From an uncultured Saprospiraceae bacterium (GTDB lineage Bacteria > Bacteroidota > Bacteroidia > Chitinophagales > Saprospiraceae): a DNA stretch of 64,000 nt. Location of the stretch: assembly GCA_937944245.1 (NCBI GenBank), contig CALDYY010000005.1, positions 1 to 64,000 on the forward strand. Direction: 5' to 3'. Shown here piece after piece: positions 8,668 to 18,112 of the stretch. The notes under the pieces were generated by a model that was given only the letters and a program-made list of their open reading frames with translations, had not been told where the DNA came from and did not search any database. How positions within the stretch are numbered: the first letter of the stretch is position 1; each line of letters opens with the position of its first letter. A program made the position numbers and the translations under genes.

Positions 8668-9207
8668 ATGGCAGCAACAGTAAATAAAGAAGTATTATAT
8701 GGGGTTTATGATGATGAAGAAATCCTATTAGATGCCATCAAAGAAGCAAAAAGAGCGCATCTTGAAATCTGGGATGTGTTCTCACCATTTCCTGTGCATG
8801 GATTAGACCCACTACTAGGATTATCGGAATCGCGCCTACACATTGCAGGGTTTATCTATGGTGCAATTGGTACACTGACTGCGTTTTTATTTATGACTTG
8901 GGTATTCACAAGAGATTGGCCTATGATTTTTGGCGGTAAGCCTTACTGGTCAGTGCCATCTTTTATTCCAATAACTTTTGAATTGACCGTACTTTTTGCA
9001 GCGGTAGGTATGGTGGTTTCTTTTTATATTGTAAATGGTCAAGGTCCTGGTGTAAATAACGCTATCTTGGATGAGCGCATTACAGATGATAAATTCATTA
9101 TTGCTTTCAGCGTGAACAATTATTCAGAGGAAGAAAAGGAAAAGTTAAGTCAATTCCTAAGTGGAACTGGGGCTTCTGAAGTCCTCACTAAAGAAATGCC
9201 TGCATAA
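8668..9207 (+). CDS. actD: Alternative complex III subunit D (DUF3341)
   Basis: 179 residues with two membrane helices (about residues 62-81 and 103-124) and soluble ends. The pattern LYGVYDDEEILLDAI near the start and SPFPVHGLD in the middle is typical of the DUF3341/ActD family. It is a structural subunit that links the membrane core to ActE and the other peripheral parts; no cofactor is expected. Confidence 0.9.
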   Translation: MAATVNKEVLYGVYDDEEILLDAIKEAKRAHLEIWDVFSPFPVHGLDPLLGLSESRLHIAGFIYGAIGTLTAFLFMTWVFTRDWPMIFGGKPYWSVPSFIPITFELTVLFAAVGMVVSFYIVNGQGPGVNNAILDERITDDKFIIAFSVNNYSEEEKEKLSQFLSGTGASEVLTKEMPA

Positions 9208-9235
9208 ACTTATAAAACAGAAAAAATTAAGAACG

Positions 9236-10048
9236 ATGAATAAGCGACTAAAAAATATATTTTTCACATTGTTAATATCTATTGTGCTCTATTCCTGCCA
9301 AAATTCGGTAGGCAATAAAACGGGTAGTGAATACATGCCAGACATGGCGCATTCCATCGCCGTAGAAGCTACAACTTATAACTATTACTATCTAAATACT
9401 TGGGACGAGCAAAGTACAGTTAAGTTGAAAGATATGGCAGGTGGACGTTTACCTGTTAAAGGTACTGTACCCAGAGGATACGCTGCGATGGAAACGATAG
9501 AGGATGCCGTTAACACGCCGAATGCAATTGTAGTGCCAACTAATGGAAGCGTACCTTATCACTACGACGATACAGAGGAAGACAGAGCTAGAGCAACAGC
9601 AGATATACAAACCATTCCATTCCCGATTACTAAAATAGGTTTGGAAAAGGGAAAAGAACTTTACAATATATTTTGTGCAGTTTGTCATGGTACTGCTGGA
9701 AACTTCAATGATGGCATTTATGCTAGTGGCATCTATCCACTTGCTCCAGCAAACTTGATAAATGAAGAGTTCACACAAGCATCACCAGGAAGATATTATC
9801 ATGCTTTGATGTATGGTAAAAATGCAATGGGGGCTTACAAGGATAAAATTTCTTATGAAGAACGTTGGCAAGTCATTCACTATATTTATTCTCTACAAGC
9901 TAAAGAGAAAAAGTTAGTGTATGGCGAGGAAAAAAACACACTGAATAGCTATGCTATTCCATTAGCAGCAATGGCGAAGCCTTCGACAGATAATGAAGTA
10001 GCTCCTAATGAGGCAAAAGATAACAGTATGTTATCATCTATCAAATAG
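9236..10048 (+). CDS. actE: Alternative complex III subunit E, monoheme cytochrome c lipoprotein
   Basis: 270 residues from the ATG at 9236. An earlier in-frame start at 9161 would overlap actD and hide the lipobox, so it was rejected. Signal sequence ends in VLYSC, an SPII lipobox, so the protein is lipid-anchored on the periplasmic side. One heme motif, CAVCH, and a downstream Met-rich loop (HALMYGKNAMGAYKDKI) that can supply the axial ligand. It is the likely exit point of electrons from the complex, beside ActA. Confidence 0.92.
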   Translation: MNKRLKNIFFTLLISIVLYSCQNSVGNKTGSEYMPDMAHSIAVEATTYNYYYLNTWDEQSTVKLKDMAGGRLPVKGTVPRGYAAMETIEDAVNTPNAIVVPTNGSVPYHYDDTEEDRARATADIQTIPFPITKIGLEKGKELYNIFCAVCHGTAGNFNDGIYASGIYPLAPANLINEEFTQASPGRYYHALMYGKNAMGAYKDKISYEERWQVIHYIYSLQAKEKKLVYGEEKNTLNSYAIPLAAMAKPSTDNEVAPNEAKDNSMLSSIK

Positions 10049-10070
10049 TGTTAACACTGATAATGATAAC
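10030..10070 (+). other. Nested inverted repeats at the actE end
   Basis: GTTATCA (10030-10036) pairs with TGATAAC (10064-10070), and inside them AGTGTTAACACT (10047-10058) is a perfect 12-base palindrome. The element overlaps the actE stop codon and lies in the 88-base gap before actF. It has no T run. Role unknown; mRNA folding is the simplest guess. Confidence 0.4.
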
Positions 10071-10136
10071 TCGAAAGAGATAGAATTATTTTAATCAGAT
10101 ATTTACATATTATAAGCAACATTTAATCCTAGTGTA

Positions 10137-11429
10137 ATGGATAATACATTTAAGTTCGAATCAAAACAAAAAACATTTTTGCTAGGTGGTATGGCATTGG
10201 GATTGCTTTGCTTAGCCATCACCTTTCTAACAGATGATAGTCTGCACACTCGTTTCTGGACGAATTATTTACATAATGTTACTTTTTTTACAGGCATTTC
10301 CTTCATGTCAATGTTTATTCTAAGTGCATTTCTCATCGCTTGGGCAGGTTGGTACACCTATTTTAAGCGCGTGTGGGAAGCAATGACACAATTCATGATA
10401 GTAGGATTAGTATTAATGTTGCCTGTGGTTGCTGGAGTGTGGCTAGGTTTTCACCGACTTTATCACTGGGCAGATGCGGATTCTGTGGCGGGGGACGAAA
10501 TACTGCAATGGAAAAGTAGCTTTTTGAATCCTACAACATTTACTATAGCTTCTGTGCTGATTGTTGCCATTTGGTATTTCTTTGCCAATGCCTTCCGAAA
10601 AAGTTCTTTGGCAGAAGACCAAGGAGATGGTAGTTATGATCAAAATAAACGACAAACAGTTTTAGCATCTATATTTTTGCCAATAGCAGGTTTCTCCAGT
10701 GCTGCCGTGATTTGGCAGTGGATTATGTCTATTGATGCACATTGGTACAGTACATTATTCGCTTGGTACTGTGGTGCAAGTTGGTTTGTTTCAGCTATTG
10801 CGATTACGATTCTATTGTTGATTTATTTGAGAGGAAAAGGTTATTATAGTGATTTGAATGCTAGTCATTTGCACGATTTAGGTAAATATTTATTTGCATT
10901 TAGTATCTTTTGGACTTATTTATGGTTCTCCCAATTCATGTTAATTTGGTACGCAAATGTAGGTGAGGAAACAGTTTACTTTCAAACCCGTAGAGACGAG
11001 TATCCAGCATTATTTTTCTTGAATTTGGGCATCAATTTTCTAATTCCTTTCTTCGTATTAATGAGAAATGATACGAAGCGAAAAGCAGGTACAATGGCTT
11101 TTGTGGCTGGTATAGTCATATTAGGACACTGGATTGATTACTTTTTGATGATAAAGCCAGGTGCTTTGCATACTGCTCATGAGTTGATGGGGCATGCTCA
11201 TTCCGCAACTGCTGATGCAGCACATGCAGGTGAACATCACTCTACTATTTTAGCGGGTTTTCATTACCCTGGATTGTTAGAATTAGGCACAATGCTTGGT
11301 TTCTTGAGTCTGTTCTTGTATGTGTTTTTTAATCAACTGGCTAAAGCGCCATTGATAGCTAAGAATGATCCGTATTTAGAAGAGAGTTTGGCTCACCATA
11401 TAGAGCCACCTTATACAGATACTTTCTAA
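10137..11429 (+). CDS. actF: Alternative complex III subunit F, NrfD-like membrane subunit
   Basis: 430 residues with about ten membrane helices; a truncated relative of ActC. Contains a His-rich periplasmic or loop segment (HTAHELMGHAHSATADAAHA) between late helices. In known complexes ActF is the second NrfD-like subunit, packed against ActC, and has been proposed to take part in proton movement. It is the last act gene; ctaC starts 113 bases later on the same strand, so oxidoreductase and oxidase are probably co-expressed and may form a supercomplex. Confidence 0.92.
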   Translation: MDNTFKFESKQKTFLLGGMALGLLCLAITFLTDDSLHTRFWTNYLHNVTFFTGISFMSMFILSAFLIAWAGWYTYFKRVWEAMTQFMIVGLVLMLPVVAGVWLGFHRLYHWADADSVAGDEILQWKSSFLNPTTFTIASVLIVAIWYFFANAFRKSSLAEDQGDGSYDQNKRQTVLASIFLPIAGFSSAAVIWQWIMSIDAHWYSTLFAWYCGASWFVSAIAITILLLIYLRGKGYYSDLNASHLHDLGKYLFAFSIFWTYLWFSQFMLIWYANVGEETVYFQTRRDEYPALFFLNLGINFLIPFFVLMRNDTKRKAGTMAFVAGIVILGHWIDYFLMIKPGALHTAHELMGHAHSATADAAHAGEHHSTILAGFHYPGLLELGTMLGFLSLFLYVFFNQLAKAPLIAKNDPYLEESLAHHIEPPYTDTF

Positions 11430-11542
11430 ATAAGGTGTATTTATGCGAACTTACTTTTGAATAGTGTTGTTATGTTATTAACTTTGTTCAAAAGTTATTG
11501 AAAGATTTGAAAATAAAAATATCCACTTTAATTATATAGGAA

Positions 11543-13069
11543 ATGATAGGTTTAATAATTTTAGGCATCATTGCATTGGTTGCCATAGTTACAGTTCAGA
11601 TAGGTCGGTTAACAGAGTTATCGGCTAAAATTAGAGGTGAAGAAGAAGTACAGCTTCAAATAAATCGCAGCAGTGCAAACGGCTTAGTGTTATTTGGTGC
11701 AACCTTCCTAGTCGCTTGTGTCTGGTCTGCTCTGTATTATAAGAATTATATGCTAGGTTATGGACCGCATACATCAGCTTCTGTTCATGGAGCATCTTTG
11801 GATAGTCTGTTCAATTGGACATTATTCTTTACTGGAGTTGTGTTCTTTGCTACGCAGATTGCTTTATTTTGGTTTGCCTATAAATACAGAAGAACTAAAA
11901 CAAGTAAATCAGTCTTTTTAGACCACGATAATAAGTTGGAATTAATCTGGACTGCTATTCCTGCCGTAGTAATGACTTTTCTGGTAGTAGGTGGATTAGA
12001 TGCTTGGAACAAAGTAATGGCAGATGTTCCAGAGAATGGTACTGCTGTTTTAGTTCCTCAAAGCGATGAAGAGTACTTAGAAATAGAGGCAACAGGGTAT
12101 CAGTTTGCTTGGGATTTAAGGTATCCAGGTGAAGATGGCAGATTAGGAACGAAAGATTTCCGATTGATTAATCTAGGCAACAATCCTCTCGGTCAAGATT
12201 GGACAGATGAAAAGAATTTGGATGATTTCATGCCAGGTGAAATTGTATTACCGGTTGGTCGTACAGTGCGTGTTAGAATCACGGCAAAAGATGTATTACA
12301 TAACTTTTATCTGCCTCATTTTCGCGTAAAGATGGATGCTGTGCCAGGCATGCCGACTTATTTTGTGTTTACACCACAAGTAACAACAGAAGAGTATAGA
12401 GAAAGACTAAAAAATACACCCGAGTACAACCAGCCAGACCCAGATAGTCCAGATAAAATGAAATGGGAAACCTTTGAGTTTGAATTGGCTTGTGCAGAAC
12501 TATGTGGTAAAGGGCATTACAGCATGCGTAGAGTCGTAAAAGTAGTAGAAGAGCGCGAGTATAAGAATTGGTTGTCAAAGCAGCAATCTTATTATAAAAC
12601 TCAAGTGAGAGGGACTGATAGCGACCCAAATTTGGATAAGGTGTTGTCCTATGAAATAAAAGAACGTCGTGAAGAATTTAATCAAGCAGTAGAAAAGGCA
12701 TTGACTGCTGAGGTTACCGACGATAAAGTGATAAGATTGAATTATGTAACTTTTGAAACAGGTTCGGATAAGTTAACAGATTTGTCAAAATACGAATTAG
12801 AGAATCTTATTGAAGTGCTTGGACGTTATCCCAATATGAAGATTGAAGTAGCTGGACATACAGATAGTACAGGTGAGGAAGAAAGTAATCAAACTTTATC
12901 AAATAATAGAGCTAACGCAGTTTTTAATTACTTAGTAAACAACGGTAAAATTGATGCCAACAGGTTAACTGCTAGAGGATATGGACAGAATCGCCCGATT
13001 GACACTAACGATACAGAAGAAGGGCGTTCAAAAAATAGAAGGACAGAGTTCAAAATATTGACACAGTAA
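11543..13069 (+). CDS. ctaC: Cytochrome c oxidase subunit II fused to an OmpA-type peptidoglycan-binding domain
   Basis: 508 residues, far longer than the 250-350 usual for the family. Four predicted membrane helices (about 2-20, 46-64, 90-112, 136-153); the first two are an extension also seen in other Bacteroidota as I recall. The cupredoxin part carries the CuA ligands His253, Cys317, Glu319, Cys321, His325 and Met328 (CAELCGKGHYSM). After a charged linker (about 335-392) residues 395-508 form an OmpA/MotB domain: YVTFETGSDKLT, GHTDSTG and LSNNRANAV, ending in RSKNRRTEFKI. Asp441 and Arg456, 15 residues apart, match the two residues that hold diaminopimelate in OmpA domains. This domain sits where caa3 oxidases carry a cytochrome c domain, so it could tie the oxidase to the cell wall. 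Confidence 0.93.
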   Translation: MIGLIILGIIALVAIVTVQIGRLTELSAKIRGEEEVQLQINRSSANGLVLFGATFLVACVWSALYYKNYMLGYGPHTSASVHGASLDSLFNWTLFFTGVVFFATQIALFWFAYKYRRTKTSKSVFLDHDNKLELIWTAIPAVVMTFLVVGGLDAWNKVMADVPENGTAVLVPQSDEEYLEIEATGYQFAWDLRYPGEDGRLGTKDFRLINLGNNPLGQDWTDEKNLDDFMPGEIVLPVGRTVRVRITAKDVLHNFYLPHFRVKMDAVPGMPTYFVFTPQVTTEEYRERLKNTPEYNQPDPDSPDKMKWETFEFELACAELCGKGHYSMRRVVKVVEEREYKNWLSKQQSYYKTQVRGTDSDPNLDKVLSYEIKERREEFNQAVEKALTAEVTDDKVIRLNYVTFETGSDKLTDLSKYELENLIEVLGRYPNMKIEVAGHTDSTGEEESNQTLSNNRANAVFNYLVNNGKIDANRLTARGYGQNRPIDTNDTEEGRSKNRRTEFKILTQ

Positions 13070-13105
13070 TTAATTATCGAAACAAACTTAAATTATTATA
13101 GGTAT

Positions 13106-14971
13106 ATGGCTGACGTATTAAATAAAACTCAACAAGAAGAAGAAGTATTGATTGAGGAACTAGGCTACGATGATGAGTTCCATGAACACCATCATGGAGA
13201 TAAATATCAGTCTAATTTCATCACTACTTACATTTTTAGCCAAGACCATAAAATTATCGCTCGTCAGTTCTTGATTACAGGTATGATTTGGGCGATTATT
13301 GGTGGCTTAATGTCATTAGTTTTCCGTTTACAACTTGGTTTCCCCGCAGAAAATATTTCTTGGTTAAAGCCATTCTTAGGTAAGTGGATTCAAGTGAGTG
13401 GAGAAGGTGTAGGAACACTAGACCCACAATTCTACTACGCTTTGGTAACGATGCACGGTACTATCTTAGTATTTTTCGTGCTAACAGCCGGCTTGAGTGG
13501 AACATTTTCGAACTTGCTTATTCCATTGCAATTAGGTGCTAGAGATATGGCATCACCATTATTGAACATGTTATCTTACTGGTTCTTCTTTTTGTCCAGT
13601 GTAATCATGTTTTATTCTTTGTTCATTAGCACAGGACCATTCTCAGGGGGTTGGGTAGCTTATCCGCCATTGAGTGCGCTGCCACAAGCGTCTATGGGTT
13701 CTGGTGCAGGTATGACACTCTGGACAGTGAGTTTGGTTTTCTTTGTAGTTTCTGTACTACTAGGAGGGATAAACTACATAACAACAGTATTGAACTTGCG
13801 TACCAAAGGAATGACTTTGTGGAGAATGCCACTAACTATTTGGGCGTTTTTTGTAACAGCTATCATTGGTTTGTTATCATTCCCAGTATTAGTTTCTGCG
13901 TTTTTGTTATTAATGTTCGACAGAGGTTTAGGAACAAGTTTCTATTTAAGTGAGATATTCATCGGTGGTCAAGCATTAGACCATGTAGGTGGTAGCCCTA
14001 TTTTGTATCAGCATTTGTTCTGGTTCTTAGGACACCCAGAGGTATATATCATTATTTTACCTGCAATGGGTATTGTTTCAGAGGTATTGTCTGTGCATTC
14101 TCGCAAACCAATTTTTGGTTACAAGGCAATGGTGTTTTCTATACTAGCGATTGCATTTTTATCTTTCTTAGTTTGGGCACACCACATGTTTATGTCAGGT
14201 GTCAACCCATTCATTGCCAATATCTTCGTAATTTTCACATTGATTATTGCTGTACCTTCAGCAGTAAAAGTGTTTAACTGGATTACGACGCTATACAGAG
14301 GTAATGTGCAGTTTAATTCAGCAAGTTTATTTGCGATTGGTTTTGTATCCATGTTCATCTCTGGTGGTTTGACGGGTATATTCTTAGGAAACTCTGCTAT
14401 TGACATTCAACTGCACGATACTTATTTTGTAGTAGCTCACTTTCACATTGTAATGGGTATAGCAGCTTTCTTTGGTATGTATGCAGGGGTGTATCATTGG
14501 TTTCCTAAAATGTTCGGTCGTTTTATGAACGAAACACTAGGTAGAATTCATTTCTGGGGAACAATCATTGGTGCTTACGCTATTTTCTGGCCTATGCACT
14601 ATTTGGGCATGGCGGGTGTACCAAGAAGATATTACAGTTTCGATGCTTTTGAAACATTTGAAAGTTTCGCTGGCTTGAACCAATTCATTACAGTAGCAGC
14701 TATTATTACCTTTGGTTTCCAGTTGTTAATGGTAATTAATTTCTTCTATAGCATTTGGTATGGTAAGAAGGTAGAGGATAAAAACCCATGGAAAGCTACT
14801 ACATTAGAGTGGACGACACCTATCAAGCCTGGTCATGGTAATTGGGAAGGTAACATCCCTTCAGTACAGCGTTGGGCGTACGATTACAGAGAGGGTAGAG
14901 ATGGAAAGGATTTCATTTCTCAAATTGAGCCTTTGACAGAAGAAGAATTGAAACAAGGGGTAGCACATTAA
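13106..14971 (+). CDS. ctaD: Cytochrome c oxidase subunit I
   Basis: 621 residues, about twelve membrane helices, with a His-rich N-terminus (FHEHHHGDKY). Key motifs are in place: VTMHGTILVFFV (low-spin heme ligand), FLGHPEVYIIILP (CuB His and the Tyr cross-linked to it), WAHHMFMSG (two further CuB His) and HDTYFVVAHFHIVMG (high-spin and low-spin heme ligands). This is an A-type heme-copper oxidase that reduces oxygen and pumps protons. It follows ctaC by 36 bases. Confidence 0.96.
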   Translation: MADVLNKTQQEEEVLIEELGYDDEFHEHHHGDKYQSNFITTYIFSQDHKIIARQFLITGMIWAIIGGLMSLVFRLQLGFPAENISWLKPFLGKWIQVSGEGVGTLDPQFYYALVTMHGTILVFFVLTAGLSGTFSNLLIPLQLGARDMASPLLNMLSYWFFFLSSVIMFYSLFISTGPFSGGWVAYPPLSALPQASMGSGAGMTLWTVSLVFFVVSVLLGGINYITTVLNLRTKGMTLWRMPLTIWAFFVTAIIGLLSFPVLVSAFLLLMFDRGLGTSFYLSEIFIGGQALDHVGGSPILYQHLFWFLGHPEVYIIILPAMGIVSEVLSVHSRKPIFGYKAMVFSILAIAFLSFLVWAHHMFMSGVNPFIANIFVIFTLIIAVPSAVKVFNWITTLYRGNVQFNSASLFAIGFVSMFISGGLTGIFLGNSAIDIQLHDTYFVVAHFHIVMGIAAFFGMYAGVYHWFPKMFGRFMNETLGRIHFWGTIIGAYAIFWPMHYLGMAGVPRRYYSFDAFETFESFAGLNQFITVAAIITFGFQLLMVINFFYSIWYGKKVEDKNPWKATTLEWTTPIKPGHGNWEGNIPSVQRWAYDYREGRDGKDFISQIEPLTEEELKQGVAH

Positions 14972-15002
14972 AAAGTGTTCACCAATTTAGGATAAATCAA
15001 AT

Positions 15003-15037
15003 AAAAGGGTGACAGGCGTTCGTGCTGTTGCCCTTTT
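15003..15037 (+). terminator. Terminator-like hairpin between ctaD and ctaB
   Basis: AAAAGGGTGACAG and CTGTTGCCCTTTT form a 13-bp stem with two G-U pairs and a 9-base loop, followed by a T run. It stops 12 bases before the ctaB start. It has all features of an intrinsic terminator but lies inside the oxidase gene block, so it probably lowers transcription of the genes after ctaD. Confidence 0.7.
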
Positions 15038-15049
15038 TAACAAGTAAAA

Positions 15050-15967
15050 ATGAATCAAGGAAGAACAAACTCAATAGCACGTGGTGTTGAAACAAAAACA
15101 TTTGTCGTAGGGCATCACATTGCTGACTTCAATGCTTTGGTAAAATTAAGGCTTACTTTAACAGTTGTGTTTTCCTCTGTTATGGCGTTTTTGATTGCGA
15201 CGCAGGCAGTAATTAATCTTTCTCATGTTTTAGTGTTAACCATCGGCGGTTTTCTGGTAACTGGTTCAGCTAATATTATGAACCAAGTGCTTGAGCGCGA
15301 TTACGATAAACTAATGAAGAGAACTGCTAACCGTCCAATTGTACAGGGGCGTATAGAAGTACCAAATGCTGTATTGCTCTCCGGTTTAATGAGTTTATTT
15401 GGAATTACTTTTCTAGCTTTATTTAATGCAGGTACAGCCCTTTTGGGTATGGTGGCTTGGATGAGTTATGCTTTCATGTACACACCTTTAAAAAGAGTAA
15501 GTTCAGCAGCAGTAACTATTGGTGCAATATCAGGTGCATTACCAACTCTTATTGGCTGTGTAGCAGCTCAAGGCGGTATAACCTCGCTAGGGTTAACTCT
15601 TTTTGCCATACAATTTCTTTGGCAATTTACCCATTTTTGGTCAATTGGCTGGTTAGGTTTTGAAGATTATAAGAAAGCAGGTTATAAATTTATACCTCAA
15701 AATCAACAAGGAAATGTAGATAAGCGGATTGCTCATCAGGCATTATTATTTGCAATTTTGCTTGTGCCAGTTAGTGTACTTCCTTACTATTTAGGGATTA
15801 CCGGTGGTATTTCAATGGTATTTGTGGGAATATTAAGTCTTTTGTTTGCCTATTTCGCTTGGAATTTTTTGAAAAAATTTGACCGAAAAGCAGCATTGCA
15901 GTTGATGTTTAGTTCATTTTTCTACATTCCAGTAGTGTTATTGTTGTATTTTTTTGATAAACTATAA
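15050..15967 (+). CDS. ctaB: Protoheme IX farnesyltransferase (heme O synthase)
   Basis: 305 residues, a UbiA-type membrane prenyltransferase with about eight helices. The first Asp-rich motif is clear: NQVLERDYDKLMKRTANRP (about residues 82-100), which binds Mg-farnesyl diphosphate. It attaches a farnesyl chain to heme B to make heme O, the precursor of heme A for the oxidase encoded around it. Starts 12 bases after a terminator-like hairpin. Confidence 0.94.
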   Translation: MNQGRTNSIARGVETKTFVVGHHIADFNALVKLRLTLTVVFSSVMAFLIATQAVINLSHVLVLTIGGFLVTGSANIMNQVLERDYDKLMKRTANRPIVQGRIEVPNAVLLSGLMSLFGITFLALFNAGTALLGMVAWMSYAFMYTPLKRVSSAAVTIGAISGALPTLIGCVAAQGGITSLGLTLFAIQFLWQFTHFWSIGWLGFEDYKKAGYKFIPQNQQGNVDKRIAHQALLFAILLVPVSVLPYYLGITGGISMVFVGILSLLFAYFAWNFLKKFDRKAALQLMFSSFFYIPVVLLLYFFDKL

Positions 15968-16006
15968 TAAAACATTACAAAAAGCATAAAATCAATAAAA
16001 TTGAAT

Positions 16007-16585
16007 ATGGAAGTAGCAGCAAGACAAGAAAAAGTTAGAAATAAAATAGCGTCAAAGAAATTCACACTTTATGTGGCTTGTGCTAGCATCTTAATGATGT
16101 TTGCTGCATTTACGAGTGCTTATGTGGTAAGACAGGCAGCGGGTAACTGGCTTGAGTTTAAATTACCTGCTATTTTTTGGTACAATACAGCAGTTATTGT
16201 TGTTAGTAGTATTGTATTACAGTTATCTTTTTATAATTTCAAACGAGGAAATACCCTGATATATAGAAGTTTATTATCTTTAACTTTCTTATTGGGAGTA
16301 TTATTCGTTGTTCTGCAATATCAGGGTTGGTTAGCACTGGAGTCCATTGGCGTAGAATTGACTGGGAATCCATCGGGGTCTTTTATTTATGTTATCTCGG
16401 GTGTTCACGCAGCTCATGTACTTGGTGGTTTAGCTGCTTTGAGCGTAGCCATGATTCATGCCTTTGCCTTAAAGCACAAAGTGACACCTGCAAGAAAATT
16501 GCGCTTTGATTTAACACTAACTTACTGGCACTTTGTAGGTTTTCTTTGGATATATCTAATAGTGTTCTTTACTTTGCAGGGATAA
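16007..16585 (+). CDS. Cytochrome c oxidase subunit III family protein (short, first of two)
   Basis: 192 residues from ATG 16007 (an in-frame TTG two codons earlier is less likely). Five membrane helices and the subunit III signature GVHAAHVLGG together with YWHFVGFLWIYLI at the C-terminus. Bacteroidota oxidase operons often carry two subunit III-type genes side by side; this one is the shorter, and the longer one follows after 68 bases. Which of the two sits in the finished enzyme cannot be told from sequence. Confidence 0.88.
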   Translation: MEVAARQEKVRNKIASKKFTLYVACASILMMFAAFTSAYVVRQAAGNWLEFKLPAIFWYNTAVIVVSSIVLQLSFYNFKRGNTLIYRSLLSLTFLLGVLFVVLQYQGWLALESIGVELTGNPSGSFIYVISGVHAAHVLGGLAALSVAMIHAFALKHKVTPARKLRFDLTLTYWHFVGFLWIYLIVFFTLQG

Positions 16586-16653
16586 AACTTAAAAATGAAA
16601 ATTAGAGTGAAAAACTCTTAACATAATGTTGATCGCTTAAATATAAACAAACA

Positions 16654-17550
16654 ATGGCAACAGGTACAACTCTAGTCGAAAAAGACTTACATCACAGTGA
16701 GCATCATGAACACCACATAGAAGAGGGGTGGGACGGTGGCGACAAAAAGCCCTTTGCAGCCTCTTATGGTAAGTTGATGATGTGGTACTTCTTACTTTCG
16801 GATGCCTTTACTTTTGCAGGTTTCTTAATTGCCTATGGGGCGTTGCGTTTCAGTATGCCAACTTGGCCTGTTGCAGACGCAGTATTCTCCACTGCGCCAT
16901 TAGGTATTCACAATCTTTTCCCTGGCGGTAAAGCACCACTCATTTTTGTAACCTTCATGTCTTTCCTTTTGATTGTTAGTTCTGTAACAATGGTACGAGC
17001 GGTGCAAGAGGGGCGAAGAGAAAACAAGCAAGGAGTAGTGTTTTGGATGGTACTGACTATTATTGGTGGCATTGGATTCTTGAGCTGTCAGGCTTGGGAA
17101 TGGGCAAACCTAATTGGTGAAGAACACATGTCCGTTACCACAAATCCTTTCGGCACTCATAGGTTCGATGGCGTTTATTTAGATGATGAGCATGGACATC
17201 CTTACAAAGATGGTGAGGTAAGAGAAACATTTGAGGCAGGTGAGACCTACCTAATACATAAAGAAGAAGGTGAGTGGTTGCAACGCCGTTATGTAACCAA
17301 TGAAGGTGTAGAAGGCAAACAATCATTCGGTCCTTTCCAATTTGGTGCATTATTTTTCTTCATCACAGGTTTTCATGGATTTCACGTATTTTCCGGCATA
17401 GTCTTCTTGATTATTATTGCTTTGAATGCTGGAAGTGGTTTATATGTGGAAAGGCGAAATGGTTACGAAATGGTGGAGAAAATAGGCTTATATTGGCACT
17501 TTGTAGATTTAGTGTGGGTGTTTGTATTCCTTGTTTTCTATTTATTGTAG
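16654..17550 (+). CDS. ctaE: Cytochrome c oxidase subunit III
   Basis: 298 residues. N-terminus His/Glu-rich (HHSEHHEHHIEEG), then membrane helices with MMWYFLLSDAFTFAGFLIAYG, a soluble insert of about 80 residues between helices (EEHMSVTTNPFGTHRFDGVYLDD and on), and the family motif FHGFHVFSGIVFLI followed by YWHFVDLVWVFVFLVFYLL. Structural subunit that stabilises subunit I and the oxygen channel. The soluble insert is longer than in mitochondrial-type subunit III. Confidence 0.92.
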   Translation: MATGTTLVEKDLHHSEHHEHHIEEGWDGGDKKPFAASYGKLMMWYFLLSDAFTFAGFLIAYGALRFSMPTWPVADAVFSTAPLGIHNLFPGGKAPLIFVTFMSFLLIVSSVTMVRAVQEGRRENKQGVVFWMVLTIIGGIGFLSCQAWEWANLIGEEHMSVTTNPFGTHRFDGVYLDDEHGHPYKDGEVRETFEAGETYLIHKEEGEWLQRRYVTNEGVEGKQSFGPFQFGALFFFITGFHGFHVFSGIVFLIIIALNAGSGLYVERRNGYEMVEKIGLYWHFVDLVWVFVFLVFYLL

Positions 17551-17599
17551 AATAGGTCGTTGATAATCAAATTCGTTCACAACAGAAAAAATAAAAATA

Positions 17600-18010
17600 A
17601 TGAGCCAAATATCTTACGAGCAAGCCAAAAAAGATGTCTTTAGAGGCTTTTGGTTGCTTTTTATCATTACTATCATTGAAGTTGTTATATCCCTTTTTGG
17701 AAAAGGTTGGTTAGGTATTCCTGTACATAAAATTTGGTGGCTCTACGGTATTGCTGCCTTAGTAATTATTGGACTTTCTATTTACAAAGCCAATTATATT
17801 ATCATGGAGTTTATGCACTTAGGGCATGAGGTAAAAGGATTGAAATTCAGTGTGTTATTGCCAACTGCACTTTTGATTTGGGCAATTATTGCTTTCTTTC
17901 AGGAAGGAGATTCCTGGAAAAATAGAAGGGAATTGATTAAATCAAAAAATGCTATCCAAGTGGATGAAGCTAGTCAAAAAACGGATGATGCGCTCGATTT
18001 GAGAGACTAA
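17600..18010 (+). CDS. ctaF: Cytochrome c oxidase subunit IV (prokaryotic)
   Basis: 136 residues with three membrane helices and a charged tail. The helix segment YIIMEFMHLGHE is the signature of prokaryotic subunit IV (COX4_pro). Small accessory subunit of the oxidase. A strong terminator begins 15 bases after the stop, closing the main operon. Confidence 0.9.
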   Translation: MSQISYEQAKKDVFRGFWLLFIITIIEVVISLFGKGWLGIPVHKIWWLYGIAALVIIGLSIYKANYIIMEFMHLGHEVKGLKFSVLLPTALLIWAIIAFFQEGDSWKNRRELIKSKNAIQVDEASQKTDDALDLRD

Positions 18011-18024
18011 TTGCAAATGCAATT

Positions 18025-18057
18025 TAAAAAAGGCGAGCTTTTCAGTTCGCCTTTTTT
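18025..18057 (+). terminator. Rho-independent terminator after the oxidase operon
   Basis: An A run, then GGCGA paired with TCGCC across a 10-base loop, then six T. The A and T runs lengthen the stem. It lies between the subunit IV stop and the next gene, and it argues against an upstream start for that gene. Confidence 0.85.
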
Positions 18058-18112
18058 ATTTCAAACCTTCCATAATGAGTTTTGTTATCCAATTAGTCAA
18101 TTAAAGCATTTC

